DNA of 64,000 nucleotides, from contig CM045729.1 in the NCBI GenBank assembly GCA_024760905.1, forward strand, positions 46,337,080 to 46,401,079, read 5' to 3'. This stretch comes from Plotosus lineatus. Lineage: Eukaryota > Chordata > Actinopteri > Siluriformes > Plotosidae. A program made the position numbers and the translations under genes. The number at the start of each line of letters is the position of its first letter. Position 1 is the stretch's first letter. Below, one piece after another: positions 59,099-64,000 of the stretch. The notes under the pieces were generated by a model. It did no database searches. It saw nothing but the letters and a program-made list of their open reading frames with translations, and had not been told where the DNA came from.

Positions 59099-61637
59099 CA
59101 TTCAGGGGAGGCAGGTGAGGCAGAGCCTTCCTTGACAATCTTTAAAAGAGAAAAAGTTAATCAGAAAATATAATAAATGTTAATATTTGTCAGGTGGTAT
59201 GTATCACAAACCCCTTTTACCATACGAATCCAATATTATTATTTTTTCCAAAAAAGAATAGTTAAATTTCCACATGTCCCGTTCAGATACAGGGAAGAGA
59301 TGCGCAGTGAGGCAGTACTTTGCTGGGTCGCTCAGTGGATTGTGGAATCCCTCACAAACGATGCACATAGTGTTTCACTGCTCCTCTATATATTGCAGTT
59401 CAAATGCTTTCAAACACTCAGATTATATGCTCTGCCTTTTCATAATCAGGATAATGTATAAACTGTATTTCTATGATGTGCAAATCAGATTCCTAAAAAA
59501 GTTGGGACACTAAACAAATTGTGAATAAAAACTGAATGCAATGATGTGGAAGTGCCAAATTTCAATATTTTATTCCAAATAGAACACAGACGACAGGGTC
59601 AAAAGTTTAAACTGTGAAAATGTATAATTTTAAGGGAAAATATGTTGATTTTAAATTTCATGATGTCAACAAATCAAAAAAAAAGTTGGGTAGCAATAAG
59701 AGGCTGGAAAAGTCAATTGCACTTATAACGAACAGCTGGAAGACCAATTATCACGAATGAGGTTCATTGGCAACATGACTGAGTATTAAAAGAGCTTCTC
59801 AGAGTGGCAGTGTCTCTCAGAAGTGAAGATGGGTAGAGGATCACCAATTCCACCAATGTTGTGCAGAAATATAGTACAGCAATATCAGAAAGGTATTTCC
59901 CAGCAAAAAAAAAAAAAAGCAAAGATTTTGAAGTTATCATCATCTACAGTGCATAACATCATCCAAAGATTCAGAGAATCTGGGAACAATCTCTGTGCGT
60001 AAGGGTCAATGCCGAAAAACCATACTAGATGCCCATGATCTTCGGGCCTTTAAACGGCACTGCACTACAAACAGGAATGCTACTGTAATGGAATCACAGA
60101 ATGGGCTCAGCAGTACTTTCAAAAACCATTGTTGGAGAACACAGTCCACCGTGCCATCCATCGTTGCCGGCTGAAACTCTACAGTACAAAGAAGAAGCCA
60201 TTTCTAAACAGGATCCAGAAGCGCAGGCGTTTTCTCTCGGCCAGAGGTCATTTAAAATGGAGTGTGGTAAAGTGGAAAACTGTTCTGTGATCAGACGAGT
60301 CACGATTCGAAGTTCTTTATAGAAAACTGGACGCCATGTCATCAGGACTAAAGAGGACAAGGACAACCCAAGTTGTTATCAGCGCTCAGTTCAGAAGCCT
60401 GCATCTGTGATGGTATGGAGTTGCATGAGTGCGTGTGGCATGGGCAGCTTGCACATCTGGAAAGGCACCGTCAATGCAGAAAGGTATATTCAGGTTCTAG
60501 AACAAAATATGCTCTCATTCAGACATCGTCTCTTTCAGAGAAGACCTTGTATTTTTCAACATGATAATGCCAGACCACATGCAGCATTAATTACAACATC
60601 ATGGCTGCAGAGGAAAAGGATCCAGGTACTGAAATGGCCCACCTGGAGTCCAGATCTTTCATCTATACAGAACATTTGGTGCATCATAAAGAGGAAAGTG
60701 CAACAAAGAAGGCCCGAGACAGTCGAACAGTTAGAGGTCTGTATTAGACATGAATGGGACAACAGTCCTATTTCTAAACCTGAGAAACTTGTCTCCTTAG
60801 TCCCCAGACATTTGCAACCTGAGAGGATGACTCACAGTGGTGAAAATGGCCTGGCCCCAACTTTTTTGAGATTTGTTGACACCATGAAACTTAAAATCAT
60901 CATATTTTCCCCTTAAAATTATGCATTTTCTCAGTTTAACCTTTTTACCTGTCATCTATGTTCTATTTGGAATAAAATATTGAAATTGGACACTTCCACA
61001 TCATTGTATTCAGTTTTCATTCACAATTCATTTTTTGCAATCCGGTCTGTATGTAGGCTGCACATTAATCATGAAATCCAGTAAAAAAAGTTACCTGGTG
61101 AGGCAAGCAGTACTCCTGATTCATGGTAGAGGGCGCTTGTGAGCCAACAGATTCTTGCATGACCTACAATCTTCTTAGTTTGTTATTATATTTCCTTTAC
61201 AATCCACCTTATCAAAATAAATAACCAAATCTTATCAAATCTGGACTTATAATCAAAACAAGAGGTAATAACTTAAGGAAGAATAACGCAGTTGGAATAA
61301 ATTTCAACCCCAAATGAAATATACGCCATATTCTTGTGTAAACAATACTGATATCAGATATAAAACACAACATGTCTGGAAAGAATTTCATTTATTTTTA
61401 AAAGTCCTAAAATAGAAGGAAACATGGTATGGGGTTTCATTACACCACACATCAAACACCATACTAACTGCATGAACAGTCATGTCATTGCTTCTCTCTT
61501 TGGTATTGATTTCATGTCTGTTGTCAAGGAAATGACGAATAGTATACTCTTTTTTTTTTTTCCATTTGTATTTGTAAATCTGACACTAAAGGAGTCAGTG
61601 CCTCACCAGCTGTCAATCTGCCACTACAGAGAACCAA
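59099..61637 (-). mobile_element. unnamed ~1 kb repeat, interrupted by a Tc1-like element
   Basis: Reverse-orientation copy of 36231-37266 in two parts: about 59099-59480 and 61051-61637. Aligning the two copies by eye shows the break falling inside ATGATGTG / TGTAGGCTGC, where the other copy is continuous. The gap is the Tc1-like element below. Confidence 0.8.
59481..61050 (+). mobile_element. defective Tc1-like transposon
   Basis: About 1.57 kb, the normal Tc1 size, with long inverted subterminal repeats (left CAATATTTTATTCCAAATAG, right CTATTTGGAATAAAATATTG). Fragments of one transposase are read in several frames: HTH region STVHNIIQRFRESG (about 59960), then SDESRFE with the first catalytic Asp (60294-60296), HDNARPH with the second Asp (60563-60565), and SPDLSSIQNIW where the third acidic residue should be. 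Spacing from the second Asp to this position is 34 residues, as in DD34E. The catalytic Glu codon is CAG (Gln, 60668-60670). The Trp before SDE is TGA, and the reading frame shifts between the first and second Asp. The element is inactive. Confidence 0.88.
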
Positions 61638-62157
61638 TCAGAACACCATCACTTCTCAAATGAATACATTTCAAGCATGCACCTCAGCAATCTGAGACCC
61701 AAAATAAAAATATTTTAAATGTTAGTGTTTAATGGTATGTTTAATAACAGTGGAGTTCTGCAAAGGAACTATAATCATTATATCTTCATGGGGATTGGGA
61801 CTCCTCTCATGGAGGCTGCCATCTTGCACCACCACATTTCTATAGTAACCCAGAACCATACAGGCTTTAAAGGGATGGGATCAGGAATAAAACTCCAGTT
61901 GGTTGCAATCCCACCTGTAGATGCCACTAAAACTTTCACACTGTACCTTTAAGTCAACCATCACAAAAGATTTCAGTAGGCTGGAGAATAAATAGCAAAG
62001 TGAAATCTTGTGTTTTCAATCATACATCAGATTCCCAGTATTGTGTCATTTCCTAAAACTATTTTATTTTAATATTTACTTCTTAATGGGATCAGACTGA
62101 ACAGGATTCCTTCACACTTTACCCCTTTATGATTATTTACAGGTGACTTCCTGTGTA

Positions 62158-62158
62158 A

Positions 62159-62225
<67 letters not shown>

Positions 62226-62230
62226 CGTGC
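62158..62230. repeat. (GT)n microsatellite
   Basis: About 31 GT units ending in GCGTGCGTGCG. Confidence 0.96.
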
Positions 62231-62718
62231 GTATGAAAGTGACTGAAGAATGTTTAATGATCCAAGCTGACTCATGAAAAACAAAGAGAGTCAGAGAAGC
62301 AGTGGGGTTGGTTGTGGTAGCAGCTTTTGCTGATGCATAAAGAGTCGATGTGAGTTGGAGCCGCAGCCTCAGGTGCTGTAAAGCTGTAAAGTTGGCAGTA
62401 ATGGGGTGAAGCTGAAGGGTTGGCACTAATGGGGAAAGTCTCCTTTGGAGGTTTGTCAGTAATTGGGTTGGGGGCGGAATGATTACAGACTGGCACAGTG
62501 ATGTGAAGAGGATTAAAAAGGAAGAGCAAATGTTCTTTTTCGTGCTACCTAAACTCAGCTTTAACCTTCGTCTTAATTACATCACCCGATCGGCATCTCT
62601 ATCTCCCTGTCTCTCCTATCTTTCTCCCCTCCCACTTGACCAATAAAAGCCAGTTTAATCCTGCATTAGTGTTCACTAACCACTTGCAGAGGGCTGTGTG
62701 CTTTGAATTGAATTCCAG

Positions 62719-62720
<2 letters not shown>

Positions 62721-62784
<64 letters not shown>

Positions 62785-62862
62785 TGGAATGATTTGAGCA
62801 ATAACTTTTTTCCTCCTTTGTGTGCATCAGTATGGGATTTTCCCCATCTTTGGTTCTTAGAT

Positions 62863-62935
<73 letters not shown>

Positions 62936-62936
62936 G
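62721..62936. repeat. two (GT)n microsatellites
   Basis: GT arrays at 62721-62780 and 62868-62926 with about 85 bp between. Confidence 0.95.
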
Positions 62937-63216
62937 TGATAGTAGTACTCCAAGGTCAGTGAAGCTAAAGCATTCATCAGTGTCAGCAGAAGCTGTGTAT
63001 GTACAACAGAGTGATTCTTTACTGCAGAAGTTAAGCTTCTCGTCTATAGCGTAGTATAAAACCCTTCCAGGTGTACAGCCTGATATCCGAGCTGCAGTAC
63101 ATTCGTTTATCGCTAGTGTAAAATTTCTAAAGGTTATTCCATGGTCATGAGACTCCGCTTCTTTCAATTCATATTTTTTTTTCTCCCACTCAACAGGTTC
63201 TTTTTCTCTGTTTCAG

Positions 63217-63294
63217 AATCCACCACCACTGTCGACACAGCTACCCCAACTCTGACCCAGCAAGAACAAACCACCACAGCTCAGAGGATGCCAG
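63217..63294 (+). CDS. nrp2: nrp2 exon, Thr-rich linker before MAM
   Basis: A 78 bp exon, phase 1 at both ends, encoding ESTTTVDTATPTLTQQEQTT and TAQRMP. About a third of the residues are Thr, with Pro and Gln, which is typical of a mucin-like, O-glycosylatable stalk. It follows the b2 cysteine in the same place as the Thr-rich linker of vertebrate NRP2 before the MAM domain. The acceptor is CTGTTTCAG and the donor CCAG/GTGAGT, both good. Linker sequence is poorly conserved, so the call rests on splice signals, phase compatibility and composition rather than on strong similarity. Its length divisible by three would allow optional inclusion. Confidence 0.85.
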
Positions 63295-64000
63295 GTGAGT
63301 GGTAGCCCAATCAACCAATCAGCACATTCCAGGGCTTTGATTTTTAACCAGAATCAAATTTTAAAGTGCTGAGTGAGACTGTGGGAGTCTTCAGCACACA
63401 CAGCTCTCCTCATTAGAAATATCAATAATAGTTATCACTAATATTATGCTTTGTCAGATCTATTTGAGCCCGGCAGAGGGGGCAGTGGTGGTCTAGTGGA
63501 TAGGCCGCAGGATCACTAATCCTGAGGTTGGGGGTTCGAGTCCCCACAAGGCTGTCACTGCCCCCCCCACCCCCACCCCACCCTTCCCCAGTGCAGCTAA
63601 CTGGGTTATCAAAGGGGCGGGCCATGTCTGTCACTGTCTATGGTGAGAGGCATGTAAAAGAACCATTGCTGACTTTCATAAAGAGTAGCTGCAAAGCCGT
63701 TGGCGTGTTTCTGTCCCTTGCTAAAGGGTTGTGTCACGAAGGGCATCCGACGTAAAAACCTATGCCAAATCGAATGTGCGAATCAGATGATTCGCTGTGG
63801 CGACTCCTGAGAAAGGGAAAAAGCGGAAAGAGAAGAAGATATGAGTCTGGCAGTGGGGAATAAGTTCATCACCGCTCTTATTGAGTGTGTGCATGTTTGT
63901 CTCCTTGATGGAATGCATGGTATTGTACAACTGAGTGACCAGAAATACATCCTATTCTTTATATAATGTATTAGTTAATAAGCTTTTTTTATTATTTTGT
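63295..64000 (+). other. start of next nrp2 intron
   Basis: Begins with GTGAGT and runs off the window. It contains a full two-tailed-family SINE (63480-63839). The final 160 bp show nothing recognisable. The following exon, expected to start the MAM domain, is not in the window. Confidence 0.8.
63480..63839 (+). mobile_element. two-tailed SINE family, RTE-type tail
   Basis: Full-length copy 186 bp after the linker exon, with A-box-like TGGTCTAGTGG, B box GGTTCGAGTCC and a tail ending in GCTGTGGCGACTCCTGAGAAA and GAGAAGAAG. Confidence 0.9.

Overview
The window is a piece of a ray-finned fish genome and holds the middle part of one protein-coding gene, read on the + strand: a neuropilin-2 gene (nrp2; the a or b paralogue cannot be decided here). 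Eight exons are placed at base resolution (13701-13928, 15773-15928, 17690-17859, 21724-21879, 40992-41136, 42337-42686, 43116-43260, 63217-63294). They total 1428 bp (476 codons), all introns are GT-AG, and the phases join without a break (1-1, 1-1, 1-0, 0-0, 0-1, 1-0, 0-1, 1-1). They encode the second CUB domain (a2), both coagulation factor V/VIII C-type domains (b1, b2) and the start of the Thr-rich linker before the MAM domain. Signal peptide and first CUB exons are not seen and should lie before base 1. The MAM, transmembrane and cytoplasmic exons should lie beyond base 64000.

The other ~98 % is intron. It is a dense mixture of CA/GT and other microsatellites, at least five tRNA-headed SINE families, two 5'-truncated LINE insertions and several classes of DNA transposon: two hAT families, three Tigger/pogo elements, a family with TA target sites and CAGGGATCCCTC ends, an unnamed ~1 kb family, and Tc1-like copies. 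Many insertions can be bounded exactly by their target-site duplications (TSDs). Several are nested, so their relative ages can be read. The fish assignment rests on the nrp2 protein, the SINE/LINE/Tc1 repertoire and the CA-repeat density.

Layout: 1-13700 is intron with SINEs, two hAT copies and microsatellites. 13701-21879 carries four exons separated by 1.8-3.9 kb introns. 21880-40991 is a 19.1 kb intron loaded with insertions, including four retro-insertions within 1.8 kb at 27841-29591. 40992-43260 holds three exons close together. 43261-63216 is a 20 kb intron with a Tigger element, nested SINEs, a higher-order CA array, a LINE, and a Tc1 element nested in another transposon. 63217-63294 is the last exon seen.

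The observations I rate highest are: (1) a (TG)22-T4 tract directly against the 3' splice site of a frame-neutral exon of the a2 domain, resembling the CFTR exon 9 arrangement; (2) one SINE body (16 copies here) that carries either of two unrelated LINE-type tails joined at the same base, one tail being shared with LINE copies in this same window; (3) two transposon families with different termini that share an internal block; (4) repeated insertion at one tail site of another SINE family. No bacterial-type operon, CRISPR array, rRNA or functional tRNA gene was seen.
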